NCBI GenBank assembly: GCA_964586655.1
Contig: CAZPGY010000020.1
Coordinates: 1 to 38,556, forward strand
Direction of reading: 5' to 3'
From: JAJYSO01 sp964586655
GTDB taxonomy: Bacteria; Bacteroidota; Bacteroidia; Flavobacteriales; Flavobacteriaceae
Length of the DNA: 38,556 nucleotides
The position numbers and the translations under genes were made by a program. Below are positions 24,066 to 33,205 of this stretch, piece by piece; within the stretch, counting starts at the first letter, position 1, and every line of letters begins with the position of its first letter. Below the pieces are notes generated by a model. That model was not told the DNA's origin and searched no databases. It saw only the letters and a list, made by a program, of their open reading frames with translations.

Positions 24066-27029
24066 TTAGTTTTCAATATGGGCATACACTTTTTCGGGTA
24101 CAATAATGGCCTCATAAATAGCTTCTTGAATCTTAGAGCGTATATCCTCATAAATAAAATCTCGATTGGAGCGTTCGGGATAAATACGATTAGACAAACA
24201 CACGTAAACCAGTTCGGCAGTGGGATCTACCCAGCCGATGGTTCCGGTAAATCCGGTGTGTCCAAAGCTGGCAGTCGTGGCGCTGGCACAAGCCGGCCCG
24301 GGTCCGTCGAGCTGAGGTTTGTCAAAACCCAGTCCGCGACGCACCCCTTCGTCTTGGTAGTATCGCGTATTAAAGGTATTGATGGTTTCGGAATCAAAAT
24401 AACGTATTCCGCCATAATATCCGCCATTCAAAAACATCTGTAAAAGTTTGGCCACATCATTGGCATTACTGAAGAGTCCGGCATTGCCGCAAATTCCGCC
24501 AAACATGGCTGCTCCTTCGTCATCTACGGTTCCGCGTATGGTTTGGTTGCGGTAATAGTCATCCACCTCAGCCGGAACAATCTGCCACTTGCTAAACTGC
24601 TGTAACGGCAAATATCCCAAGTGATAAGCACCCAAAGATTGGTAAAAATGCTGCTGTGTCAACTGATCCATATTTTTGTCATAATAATTCTCGAGATATT
24701 TTTTAAAAAGATAAAAAGGCAATCCGCTGTATTTATATCCCGCTTCGGGTCGCAACTCACTTTCAACGATAATTTTATAAATCGTGTCTTGATAGTCTTC
24801 CCGCAGGTAAAGATTTTTAGCCACTTTTACACTAAAGACCGAATCTTTTTCCTTTCGGTAATAATCCGGGGAAGGTTTGCCCTCTTCGTTTAGTGTTTTT
24901 TGGTAGAAGGGAATCCAAGCTTTAAATCCGGCATAGTGGCTCAATGTTTTTCGCAAACTGAGTCCGGCTTTGTCAGAACCTTTCAAAAAAGGCATCATTT
25001 CCCCCAAAGTCATGTCTAAGTCTAAGACACCTTTTTCTTGCAATTCCATCAACAAGGGCAAGGTGGCCATAATTTTGGTCATTGAAGCGAGGTCATAAAT
25101 GCTTTCATTGGTGATGCGTCGTTTTTTCTTATAGGTTTGATAACCATATCCTTTTTGGAATACCACTTTCCCCTTACGCGCCACCAGCACCTGCATTCCC
25201 GGGGTCATTCCTTCGGTTATGGCGCGGTGGGCAATAGAATCAATTTTTTTTAATTTCTCGGAACTCAGTCCCACGCTTTCGGGAATTCCATAAGTAAGGC
25301 GCTGTAAAGCCGGCGTATTATAACCGGTTCCCGATGGAAATTTAGGTCCACAGCTCACCGGTAAGCTTCCGCGAGTGGCGATGGCACCAAAGATAGCCTG
25401 AGCCGTTTTCTTTTGGGCAATTTCACTGTTTTGATAACCGATGATGATGCCGTCCAAATTGACGGTTGTTCGCAGGTCCAACAAAGCATAAGGGCTGGTG
25501 AAAATGCTCAAGATGGTAGGATACAATCGAGAAATTTCATGAACCCACACCTGATCTTGGTCTGAGAATTCATAACTCTTCCAGGGATTGGCATTGGATT
25601 GATGAAAACCGATAATCACCAAATCATAAGGCTTCAATTTCTCAATCAACTTATTGAGGTGCTTGGCTTTAATCCAATCTACTTGATCATATTTTTTAAG
25701 CATTTTATAAAAAGCTTCCCCATCGGCACTACCGAGGTGTACATAAGCAATTTTATTTTTTGCCAAATCCCGAATCGGCAGAATGGCTTTGTTGTTCTTG
25801 GCCACGGTGATGGCATTTTCAATCAACTTGGCATACAGCAATTTGTTTTCAAGACTGTTCAAGTCTTTTATCAGGTGTTCGGTTTCTACCGGTTTAAAAT
25901 GTTGAAGTCCGGCCATATACTTCGCCATTAATATTTTTTTTACCGAATGAGCCAGGCGTTTTTCGGTGATTGTTCCGTCTTTATAAGCCTGAATAATCAT
26001 CTTGGCTCCCTTGGCCATATCGCGGGGAATGATCAACAAATCATTTCCGGCTAAAAAGGCATCGAGACTGGTTTTTCCGGGTTTGTCATAATTGGTAACA
26101 CCTTTCATATTGAGTGCATCGGTAATCACCAGTCCCTTAAAGTTCATCTCATTTTTGAGTAATCCGGTAATAATGGGTTTGGACAAAGAAGCCGGATGAT
26201 GAGGGCGCGGATCCAGCACCGGCACATCCAAGTGACTGACCATCACCCCGGCGGCTACATTTTTAGGGATAATTTGATAGTAAGGATACAATTCTATGCT
26301 GTCTAAACGCTGTCTCGAAAAATTGAGCACCGGCAAGCCGTGATGAGAATCTACTTCGGTATCTCCATGACCGGGAAAATGCTTTAAAGAGCCCAACACC
26401 TGCTGACTTTGCATGCCTTTAATAAATGCCAATCCCTTTGCAGTGACATTCTCGCGATCTTCTCCAAAAGAGCGTCGACCGATAACCGGGTTATCCGGAT
26501 TGGTGTTGATGTCTACATCGGGGACAAAATTGATGTTAACCCCTATTCGCCGACATTGCTTCCCGATGAGTACTCCGGCTTTTTTGATCAGGCTATTGTC
26601 TTCAACAGCCCCCATGGTCATATTCCAGGGAAAAGCAAAAACAGAATCGAGTCGCATGGCCAATCCCCATTCCGCATCTTGCCCGATTAACAGAGGATAT
26701 TCGGCAAGAGCTTGAAATTCATTGGTCATTTGGGCTTGGCGAATGGGCCCTCCCTTAGAAAAAATAACGCCGCCCAGGTGGTGTTCTTTAATCAAATCTT
26801 TAATGTATTCAGCGCGTTGTGGCTGACTGGAATACAGGTCTACCATAAACAACTGCCCTACTTTTTCGGCCAGAGTCATTGAATTGTACAGGCTGTCTAC
26901 CCAATGCTGCTGGGCCTTATAGTCTTGGGTAACCAAAGGATTTTCGGCAAGCGTAGGCGGCAGATTCTCTTGTGCACCGGTCAACATAGAAAAAAGCAAA
27001 CAAAAAACAAGCAAAAAAGTATTTTTCAT
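24066..27029 (-). CDS. beta-N-acetylglucosaminidase (GH3) fused to a serine beta-lactamase-like domain
   Basis: A 987-residue secreted protein with a cleavable signal (MKNTFLLVFCLLFSMLTGAQ). Residues about 40-380 form a glycoside hydrolase family 3 domain of NagZ type: KHFPGHGDTEVDSHHGLPVL begins at 216 and the nucleophile is likely D304 in VITDALNMKG. Residues about 400-560 resemble the GH3 C-terminal domain. Residues about 590-970 are a class C beta-lactamase/DD-peptidase-like domain with S649-M-T-K652 and a later Tyr-x-x (YSGLP). Together they suggest removal of GlcNAc from muropeptides and peptide-side processing. Such fusions occur in Bacteroidota. The gene sits between a conserved unknown gene and bshA. 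Confidence 0.9.
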   Translation of the reverse strand: MKNTFLLVFCLLFSMLTGAQENLPPTLAENPLVTQDYKAQQHWVDSLYNSMTLAEKVGQLFMVDLYSSQPQRAEYIKDLIKEHHLGGVIFSKGGPIRQAQMTNEFQALAEYPLLIGQDAEWGLAMRLDSVFAFPWNMTMGAVEDNSLIKKAGVLIGKQCRRIGVNINFVPDVDINTNPDNPVIGRRSFGEDRENVTAKGLAFIKGMQSQQVLGSLKHFPGHGDTEVDSHHGLPVLNFSRQRLDSIELYPYYQIIPKNVAAGVMVSHLDVPVLDPRPHHPASLSKPIITGLLKNEMNFKGLVITDALNMKGVTNYDKPGKTSLDAFLAGNDLLIIPRDMAKGAKMIIQAYKDGTITEKRLAHSVKKILMAKYMAGLQHFKPVETEHLIKDLNSLENKLLYAKLIENAITVAKNNKAILPIRDLAKNKIAYVHLGSADGEAFYKMLKKYDQVDWIKAKHLNKLIEKLKPYDLVIIGFHQSNANPWKSYEFSDQDQVWVHEISRLYPTILSIFTSPYALLDLRTTVNLDGIIIGYQNSEIAQKKTAQAIFGAIATRGSLPVSCGPKFPSGTGYNTPALQRLTYGIPESVGLSSEKLKKIDSIAHRAITEGMTPGMQVLVARKGKVVFQKGYGYQTYKKKRRITNESIYDLASMTKIMATLPLLMELQEKGVLDLDMTLGEMMPFLKGSDKAGLSLRKTLSHYAGFKAWIPFYQKTLNEEGKPSPDYYRKEKDSVFSVKVAKNLYLREDYQDTIYKIIVESELRPEAGYKYSGLPFYLFKKYLENYYDKNMDQLTQQHFYQSLGAYHLGYLPLQQFSKWQIVPAEVDDYYRNQTIRGTVDDEGAAMFGGICGNAGLFSNANDVAKLLQMFLNGGYYGGIRYFDSETINTFNTRYYQDEGVRRGLGFDKPQLDGPGPACASATTASFGHTGFTGTIGWVDPTAELVYVCLSNRIYPERSNRDFIYEDIRSKIQEAIYEAIIVPEKVYAHIEN

Positions 27030-27104
27030 AAAAAGTGTTGGGATTAAAGAATGAAGAAGGCGCTTTGGAACACCATCACAAATAAGTGGTAAAGAAACCC
27101 TGGC

Positions 27105-27587
27105 TCACAAAAATCGTTTGTGCCAGCTTTCTGCCAAGGGCACTTCCCAATGGTCTTCCAATTCGGCTTTGCTGTTGACTAAATTATTAAAGACGATGGT
27201 TTTTGGAGAAACAGCACGGGCTTTAACCATCTTTTTAAATTCTTTGAGCTCTTTATGGGCAATATATTCTCCCTGACGGAAGCTGACATTCATTTTATCG
27301 AGCAAGTCCACTTGATAAGCCTCTTCGAGATGTTGGATAAAGTGTACGGAGGCATCGATAGAGCAACCGCTGGCTGCAGCCACATCCTGATCGATTCCTA
27401 AGATAATAAAGCGTTTGTATTTGATGTTAAAAGCGGCTTTTAAATCAGCACCGTGAACGGTCCATTCCTTGATAAAATCGGTTAATTCAGCACTTATTTT
27501 TTCACTTTCTTCCTTGGTAAACGGGCGATTGGATTGGTAAACCCATATTCTGGCGTGATCCGGTAATTTTTTAAAGGGAACAAGCAT
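27105..27587 (-). CDS. conserved uncharacterised protein
   Basis: A 160-residue cytoplasmic protein starting MLVPFKKLPDHARIWVYQSNRPFTKEE, with a central FIILGIDQDVAAASGCSIDASVHFIQHLE and a C-terminal PLAESWHKRFL. The W-V-Y-Q-S and ASGCSIDAS blocks are conserved in Flavobacteria as far as I recall. Such proteins are sometimes labelled 'ABC transporter ATPase', but I see no Walker A, Walker B or signature motif, so that label is not supported. A single conserved-looking Cys (GCSID) could be functional. It lies in the minus-strand run between the NTF2-like gene and the GH3 fusion. No function can be stated. Confidence 0.7.
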   Translation of the reverse strand: MLVPFKKLPDHARIWVYQSNRPFTKEESEKISAELTDFIKEWTVHGADLKAAFNIKYKRFIILGIDQDVAAASGCSIDASVHFIQHLEEAYQVDLLDKMNVSFRQGEYIAHKELKEFKKMVKARAVSPKTIVFNNLVNSKAELEDHWEVPLAESWHKRFL

Positions 27588-27630
27588 ATCTTATTTTTTA
27601 TTTAAAAAGGGGATTTATTAAAATTTGGCT

Positions 27631-28068
27631 TCAGGAGCTTTCTTCTTCCGCTCCTACTTCTTGTAACTGCATAAACAGACTCATATTGTCTACAATTCCT
27701 TTTTCACGGACTACTTTTCGTTTTTCCACTTCCAAAACCGTCATTCCGTTGACCACTACTTCTTTGTTTTGGGGTTTTATCCCAAAGAGTAGGCCGTTTT
27801 TATGGGTCCCTTTATAGCTCCAAAAAAGGGTGATGTTTTTTTTCTTTTTATTGGGAATAATTTCGGTAATCCTGATGTCGATATCGGGGAAAAAATTATA
27901 GGTCGTTTTCAACATTTGCTTATAAGCCGCTACTCCTTCAATTTTATTAAAGTGAGTATATTCAACCACAAGATCGGGATCGGCATAAATATCGAGCAGC
28001 CCCTGACTGTCGGCCGTCCAGATATTCATATAGTTTTTGGCTAATTTCTTAAGAGCGTAAGCATTCAT
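27631..28068 (-). CDS. NTF2/SnoaL-like protein
   Basis: The frame opens at 28101, overlapping the upstream Fe-S gene by 23 bases; the Met at 28068 avoids that overlap and starts a typical MNAYALKKLAKNYMNIW helix, so it is taken (145 residues). The fold suggested is NTF2-like: an N-terminal helical part with Y-M-N-I-W and DLYADPD, then IEGVAAYKQML, a beta segment DIDIRITEIIP, and FWSYKGTHK. Such proteins are small cone-shaped dimers that act as enzymes (isomerase or cyclase type) or simple binding modules. Catalytic residues cannot be assigned. It follows the Fe-S protein gene by 10 bp, so the two are likely cotranscribed. Confidence 0.65.
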   Translation of the reverse strand: MNAYALKKLAKNYMNIWTADSQGLLDIYADPDLVVEYTHFNKIEGVAAYKQMLKTTYNFFPDIDIRITEIIPNKKKKNITLFWSYKGTHKNGLLFGIKPQNKEVVVNGMTVLEVEKRKVVREKGIVDNMSLFMQLQEVGAEEESS

Positions 28069-28078
28069 AAAAAAAACT

Positions 28079-28870
28079 TTACAAATCTTCGGCTTCCGCA
28101 ATCATTTCGGCTACATCTCTAATATCCAAATTATCACCGGTAGTTTGCTTGGTCATTCCGTCTTGCAGCATGGTGTTGCAAAACGGGCATCCGGTGGCAA
28201 TGGTATCTGACTCGGTTTGCTGTGCCTGCTCAATGCGCATTTCGTTGATTTCTCGATCCCCTTTTTCGGGTTCTTTAAACATTTGAGCTCCTCCGGCACC
28301 GCAACAAAGACTGTTTTTCTTATTGTCCTTCATCTCGATGATTTCCATTTCCAGTTTGCGCAACAAATCGCGGGAGGCTTCAAATTCGCCATTGGCGCGC
28401 CCCAGATAACACGGATCGTGATAGGTAATACGCTTGCCTTTAAATTGACCGCCTTCCACTTTTAAACGGCCTTCTTCCAATAAGGTTTTTAAGAATACCG
28501 TATGGTGCACGACTTTATAATGGCCGCCCAATTCGGGATATTCGTTTTTGATGGTATTGTAACAGTGTGGGCAAGCGGTTACGATTTTTTTTATGCCGTA
28601 ACCGTCGAGTACTTCTATATTCATTTTAGCTTGCATCTGAAACAGGAACTCGTTTCCGGCGCGTTTTGCCGGATCCCCGGTGCAGCTTTCTTCACTTCCC
28701 AACACTGCAAAATCTACTTTTGCTTTATGCAGCAGCTTTGCGAATGCTTTGGTAATCTTTTTAGCACGGTCATCAAAACTACATGAGCAACCAACCCAAA
28801 ACAAAACCTCGGGCATTTTTCCCTCAGCTGCATATTCCTGCATTGTTGGTACTTTCAACGCATTTGCCAT
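28079..28870 (-). CDS. (Fe-S)-binding protein with two CCG domains
   Basis: The frame opens at 28903, but Met at 28870 (MANALKVPTMQEYAAEGK) matches where Bacteroidota relatives start, giving 263 residues. Two cysteine-rich CCG modules follow: the first around VGCSCSFDD, ESCTGDP and ACPHCYN; the second around HDPCYLGR, LCCGAGG and GCPFCNT. Such domains bind a [4Fe-4S]-type cluster in heterodisulfide-reductase HdrB, GlpC and LutA proteins, usually paired with a ferredoxin-like HdrC partner. No partner gene is adjacent: ung lies upstream instead. The electron partner is therefore unknown. Its role in respiration or an oxidoreductase is an inference from the family. Confidence 0.85.
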   Translation of the reverse strand: MANALKVPTMQEYAAEGKMPEVLFWVGCSCSFDDRAKKITKAFAKLLHKAKVDFAVLGSEESCTGDPAKRAGNEFLFQMQAKMNIEVLDGYGIKKIVTACPHCYNTIKNEYPELGGHYKVVHHTVFLKTLLEEGRLKVEGGQFKGKRITYHDPCYLGRANGEFEASRDLLRKLEMEIIEMKDNKKNSLCCGAGGAQMFKEPEKGDREINEMRIEQAQQTESDTIATGCPFCNTMLQDGMTKQTTGDNLDIRDVAEMIAEAEDL

Positions 28871-28990
28871 ATTTTTTGTTGTTTTTATATCTTGATGTGC
28901 CAAAGATAAAGGTTTTTTTGGCTTTTTAGAATGGATAAGGCGGCATTATTATACAGCAGTTCCAACCGTCGAAGGTCAATTCAATTGCCT

Positions 28991-29656
28991 TTACCAGTCA
29001 ATCGGTGTTTTTCCTTGCTCTTTTAAATAAGCATTAGCCTTACTAAAATGCTTATTCCCAAACCAATATCCTCTATTAGCGCTCAATGGCGAAGGATGTC
29101 CGGATTTTAAAACAAGATGTTTTTGGGCATCTATTTTTGCGCCTTTCTTTTGGGCAAAACCACCCCAAAGCAGGAAAACGATATTTTCTTTTTCTTCGGA
29201 TATTTTGGTGATAATCGCATCGGTAAAACGCTCCCAGCCTTTGTTTTTATGGCTTCCGGCCTGATGCGCTCGCACGGTTAACACTGCATTGAGCAACAAT
29301 ACGCCCTGTTTGGCCCAGGCGATTAAATTGCCCGTTTGCGGAAAAGGTTTATTCAAATCAGACCGAATTTCTTTAAAAATATTAATCAGCGAAGGCGGCA
29401 TGGCCACGTGATCTTGTACCGAAAAACAAAGCCCGTTAGCCTGATGCTCACCATGATACGGATCTTGCCCTATGATCACCACTTTTAAATCATTAAAACT
29501 ACAATGATCAAAAGCAGCAAAAATATCTTTTCGCCGAGGAAAACAAGACTGATTCCGGTATTCTGAGGTAACAAAATCTGTCAGCTGTATAAAATACGCT
29601 TTATTAAATTCTTCTTGTAAAATGTTTTTCCAATCAGATGCTATGCTCTCCTTCAT
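28991..29656 (-). CDS. ung: uracil-DNA glycosylase, family 1
   Basis: The 221-residue enzyme removes uracil from DNA. The catalytic water-activating loop GQDPYHGEHQANGLCFSV has Asp65 and His68, MPPSLINIFKEI follows, LLLNAVLTVR is the strand before the insertion loop, and HPSPLSANRGYWFGNKHF near the end is the leucine intercalation/DNA-binding loop with the catalytic His. All active-site blocks are present and the length is normal. It is divergent from mutS2, with 220 bp between them. It is the first gene of the minus-strand series leading to bshA, though a gap of 120 bp to the Fe-S gene leaves room for a separate promoter. Confidence 0.97.
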   Translation of the reverse strand: MKESIASDWKNILQEEFNKAYFIQLTDFVTSEYRNQSCFPRRKDIFAAFDHCSFNDLKVVIIGQDPYHGEHQANGLCFSVQDHVAMPPSLINIFKEIRSDLNKPFPQTGNLIAWAKQGVLLLNAVLTVRAHQAGSHKNKGWERFTDAIITKISEEKENIVFLLWGGFAQKKGAKIDAQKHLVLKSGHPSPLSANRGYWFGNKHFSKANAYLKEQGKTPIDW

Positions 29657-29848
29657 TAATCAAGGGGTTTGGACTTTATGCACAAAACACAAATATATCA
29701 AACTCCCGAAAACTACGCTGCCAAAGGGAAAGCAAAATCTGGAAATACAACAATCAATCAAATGCCGTTTCTTAGTTTGCACGATCATCTCAACACCATC
29801 GGTTTTTCAATGGTTTTTGCTATAGAATTTCAGTGCATAAATTTTATG

Positions 29849-29856
29849 TATTTTTG
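29849..29856 (+). promoter_or_regulatory. candidate -7 promoter element of mutS2
   Basis: TATTTTTG fits TAnnTTTG and ends 20 bases before the mutS2 ATG. The -33 region is AT-rich without a clear TTG at ideal spacing. Confidence 0.45.
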
Positions 29857-29876
29857 CAAAAACCGACTGTGTTTAC

Positions 29877-32057
29877 ATGATTAATATTTCTGAAAAGACT
29901 TTGAGCGATTTGCAGTTCCCCGAAATCAGGGAGCGATTGAGTGCATTTTGCATCACCACTCCGGGGCGAGACAAGGCTTTAAAAATCAAACCATTTAAAA
30001 CCGGAGATGCCACTTTTTTTGCACTGCAGCAAACCCGCGAATATCAGCAGTCATTTTATGAAGATGAGCGTATTCCCGGTCATGGCTTTGAAGGAGTAGA
30101 TCAGGAAATTCACTTGTTAAAAATCGAAAACAGCATTTTGGAGCTTCGGGGGTTTCAAAAGATCACCTCCCTTTCTGAAACGGCCAATGCTCAGCTTCGT
30201 TTCTTTAAGAAACATCAAACGATTTATCCGCATCTTTATCAAACTACAGCTCAGGTTGATTATACCGAAGTTTTGATTCAACACATTAAAGCCGTGATTG
30301 ATCGATTTGGCCAGGTGAAAAACGAGGCCTCTCCTCTGCTTCACAAAATCAGACAATCCATTCACTCAGTTCGGCAACAAATTAATTCGAGTTTTTCAGC
30401 AGATATGAGTCGTTATCAGGGGTTGGGGTATCTTGACGACATCAGAGAATCGGTAATTGACAACAAACGCGTGCTGGCGGTTTCTGCCTCATATAGAAAA
30501 AAGGTAAATGGTGCCGTCTTGGGGCGGTCAAAGACGGGAAGCATTGTTTTTATTCAACCTGAAAACACATTGAAATATGCCCGTGAACTCAATAATTTGG
30601 AGTATGACGAAAAAGAGGAAGTGAAACGTATTCTCAGCGAGCTGACCGAAAGCATTCGTCCTTTCCGAGAATTGTTGATCGATTATCAAGACTTGCTTTC
30701 GCAGCTGGATCTTATTTCGGCGAAGGTGAAATTTGGAAAAACCATGCAAGGGGTGCTGCCCAAGATCACCAAAAAGCGAGAATTACATTTAAAGGAAGCC
30801 TATCATCCCCTGCTTTATTTGACCAATCAGCAAGCCGGTAAACCTACTTATCCACAAGACCTTCAACTTCAACCTGACAATCGCATCATTGTAATCTCCG
30901 GGCCAAATGCCGGTGGAAAGAGTATCACTTTAAAAACTGTCGGACTCCTACAAATCATGTTGCAAAGCGGTATGCCGGTGCCGGTTCATCCCTACAGTCG
31001 GATGTGTTTTTTTAAAACGGTCCTCAGCGATATCGGCGATCATCAAAGTATTGAAAATCACTTGAGTACTTATTCATACCGACTTAAAAACATGCGGTAT
31101 TTTTTAAAAAAATGTGACCGAAACACCCTTTTCCTAATTGATGAATTTGGTACCGGTAGCGATCCCGAGCTCGGCGGTGCGTTAGCCGAAACCTTTTTGG
31201 AGGTTTTTCATGAAAAAAAAGCCTATGGCATCATTACTACGCATTATGCCAACCTGAAGAAAATGGCCAATGAAACTGCGGGCATCAGCAATGCCAATAT
31301 GCGGTTTGACAGCAAGAGTTTAAGGCCTGAATTTAAGCTACAATTAGGAGAAGCGGGAAGTTCATTTACTTTTGAAGTAGCCCAGAAAAACGGAATTCGC
31401 TATCACCTGATCAACCGAGCGAAAAAGAAGGTGGCTCGCGGCAAAATTAGGTTTGACCGCAGTATCGCCAAGCTACAACAGGAACGTTCTAAGTTGAATA
31501 AAACCCGTCAGCAGCTGGAAGACACCCAATTAGAAACTGCAAAAAACAAAACCCAACTCGATAAAAAAAATAAACGCATTCAAGAAAAATTGGAAAGCTT
31601 TCAAGCTCTTTTTGATCACAATCAGCGCTTGATTCACCTGGGACAGAAATTGGATCAGCTCAACCAAAGGTATTTTCACAACGCCAATAAAAAACAACTG
31701 ATTGCCGATTTTTTAAAAATAGTGGCCGTTGAAAATTCTAAGCGAGAGGGAGAAAACAAAAAGAAAATTAAACAGGAGCAACAACGACTCAAAAAAGCCA
31801 AACAAGAAGCGCTTCAAAAAATAAAACCTATTCGCAAAAAGCGGAAAGCCGAAAAAAAGCAAGCGCACAAAAAGGCCAAGAAAGCAGAAGAGAAACGCAT
31901 CGCCGCTCTGGCGCTTCACGATGAGGTTCGTATTGAAGGCAGTCGAGCCATCGGCACCATTAACCGCATCGAAAAAGGCAAAGCGGTAGTTAATTATGGG
32001 ATGTTTACCACAGAAACGGCTTTGGAAAAACTGGAATTAGTCAATAAAAAGAAATAG
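29877..32057 (+). CDS. MutS2-like ATPase lacking the Smr domain
   Basis: A 726-residue MutS2-type protein. Residues 1-300 form the lever and clamp region with long helices. The ATPase domain carries Walker A GPNAGGKS (342-349), the LSTYSYRLKNM block after DIGDHQSIENH, and Walker B FLIDEFGTGSDPELGGALAE near 420, then TTHYANLKKMA. Residues about 520-660 are a basic coiled coil. The C-terminus ends in a small KOW-like beta segment (DEVRIEGSRAIGTINRIEKGKAVVNYG) with no Smr nuclease motif (LDLRG or HGxG). MutS2 acts in collided-ribosome rescue or recombination suppression in other bacteria. Loss of Smr suggests an ATPase-only role or a separate nuclease. Confidence 0.9.
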   Translation: MINISEKTLSDLQFPEIRERLSAFCITTPGRDKALKIKPFKTGDATFFALQQTREYQQSFYEDERIPGHGFEGVDQEIHLLKIENSILELRGFQKITSLSETANAQLRFFKKHQTIYPHLYQTTAQVDYTEVLIQHIKAVIDRFGQVKNEASPLLHKIRQSIHSVRQQINSSFSADMSRYQGLGYLDDIRESVIDNKRVLAVSASYRKKVNGAVLGRSKTGSIVFIQPENTLKYARELNNLEYDEKEEVKRILSELTESIRPFRELLIDYQDLLSQLDLISAKVKFGKTMQGVLPKITKKRELHLKEAYHPLLYLTNQQAGKPTYPQDLQLQPDNRIIVISGPNAGGKSITLKTVGLLQIMLQSGMPVPVHPYSRMCFFKTVLSDIGDHQSIENHLSTYSYRLKNMRYFLKKCDRNTLFLIDEFGTGSDPELGGALAETFLEVFHEKKAYGIITTHYANLKKMANETAGISNANMRFDSKSLRPEFKLQLGEAGSSFTFEVAQKNGIRYHLINRAKKKVARGKIRFDRSIAKLQQERSKLNKTRQQLEDTQLETAKNKTQLDKKNKRIQEKLESFQALFDHNQRLIHLGQKLDQLNQRYFHNANKKQLIADFLKIVAVENSKREGENKKKIKQEQQRLKKAKQEALQKIKPIRKKRKAEKKQAHKKAKKAEEKRIAALALHDEVRIEGSRAIGTINRIEKGKAVVNYGMFTTETALEKLELVNKKK

Positions 32058-32147
32058 TATCAAATTTCAAGTGCATCCACAGGTCGTTAACCTAAAATCA
32101 AGAACTTGAGGTGCTGAAAAGTTTACAGCTTGTAGCGAAACTTATCC

Positions 32148-33194
32148 TCACAACCATTTTTTGCGTTTAAAATACCAAATCAGTAGGATGATGATGACAA
32201 CCATTACTCCCCAAACATAGAAGTAGCCATATTTTAAATGCAATTCGGGCATGTTGTCAAAATTCATTCCGTAAACCCCTGCGATAAAAGTCAACGGAAT
32301 AAAAATACTGGCCATGATGGTCAAGACCTTCATCACTTCATTCATTTTATTACTGATGGTAGACATATAGGTATCCATCAGTCCCCAAATCATCTCGCGG
32401 TAAATTTCAATACTTTCCGAAACTTGAATACTGTGATCGTTTAAATCGCGTAAATAGTTATGGGTCTTTTTGACAATTAAGTGGTGTTCGCTTTTTTCCA
32501 AGCGTCCCGTAATTTCACGCAAAGGATAAATGCTTCGGCGCAAACTCATCACCTCCTTTTTTAGATTTTGGATATTTTGAACAATCTCTTCCTCGGCCTC
32601 TTCCAAAAAAATATTGTCTTCCAACTCCTCCACCCGCTCGCCTACATCTTCTATGACCCAAAAACAGTTGTCCATAATAGCGTCCATCAAGGTATACATC
32701 AAATAATCGGCACCCGAATTTCGCACCAGACTCAACTCATTTTTAATCCGTTTTCGCACACTGTCAAATACATCGTTTTCAGACTCTTGAAAAGTCAACA
32801 AGTAATTTTCTCCCAACACCATACTAAAGTGTTCTTCGACATAGTGATCATTGTATGCATAAAACATTTTTAACACTACAAAAAGATAGCTGCCATATTC
32901 ATCAAATTTTGGGCGTTGTCGGGTATTGACCAAGTCTTCGAGCAAAAGAGGGTGCAGTTTAAAATGCTTCCCAATTTCCCCAATGGTCTTGACATCGTTC
33001 AATCCTTTGACATTGATCCAGGAAATTTTGTTTTGCAACGGATACTGCAGCACCTCCTCGAGGCTGTCGGTACGGATGTATTTTCTTTCGGTTTTATCAT
33101 AGGAGGTAATATCAAAGCTTGTGGGCTCGTTTTCTCGCTTACCCACATAAACCATTTTTCCCGGTGCTTGGTTTACGGTTTTGATTTTTGCCAT
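32148..33194 (-). CDS. corA: CorA family magnesium/cobalt transporter
   Basis: A 348-residue channel protein: the N-terminal cytoplasmic alpha/beta part to about 170, a long helix with heptad features (RVEELEDNIFLEEAEEEIVQNIQNLKKEVMSLRR), and two C-terminal membrane segments. The signature Y-G-M-N at the end of the first membrane segment (VYGMNFDNMPEL) is the selectivity filter. The short basic tail KRKKWL is normal. It forms a pentamer in the inner membrane and imports Mg2+ (possibly Co2+ or Ni2+). It is convergent with mutS2, 90 bp apart. The LolD-like ATPase gene ends 11 bp upstream of this start on the same strand, so they are probably one transcript. Confidence 0.94.
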   Translation of the reverse strand: MAKIKTVNQAPGKMVYVGKRENEPTSFDITSYDKTERKYIRTDSLEEVLQYPLQNKISWINVKGLNDVKTIGEIGKHFKLHPLLLEDLVNTRQRPKFDEYGSYLFVVLKMFYAYNDHYVEEHFSMVLGENYLLTFQESENDVFDSVRKRIKNELSLVRNSGADYLMYTLMDAIMDNCFWVIEDVGERVEELEDNIFLEEAEEEIVQNIQNLKKEVMSLRRSIYPLREITGRLEKSEHHLIVKKTHNYLRDLNDHSIQVSESIEIYREMIWGLMDTYMSTISNKMNEVMKVLTIMASIFIPLTFIAGVYGMNFDNMPELHLKYGYFYVWGVMVVIIILLIWYFKRKKWL

Positions 33195-33205
33195 TGCGCT
33201 TCTTA

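Noticed and set aside
27105..27587. Annotation as ABC transporter ATPase
   Set aside because: No Walker A, Walker B, Q-loop or signature motif is present in the 160 residues.
29622..29884. Two short open frames between ung and mutS2
   Set aside because: They overlap the ung start and the mutS2 promoter region, have low-complexity composition and no recognisable domain.
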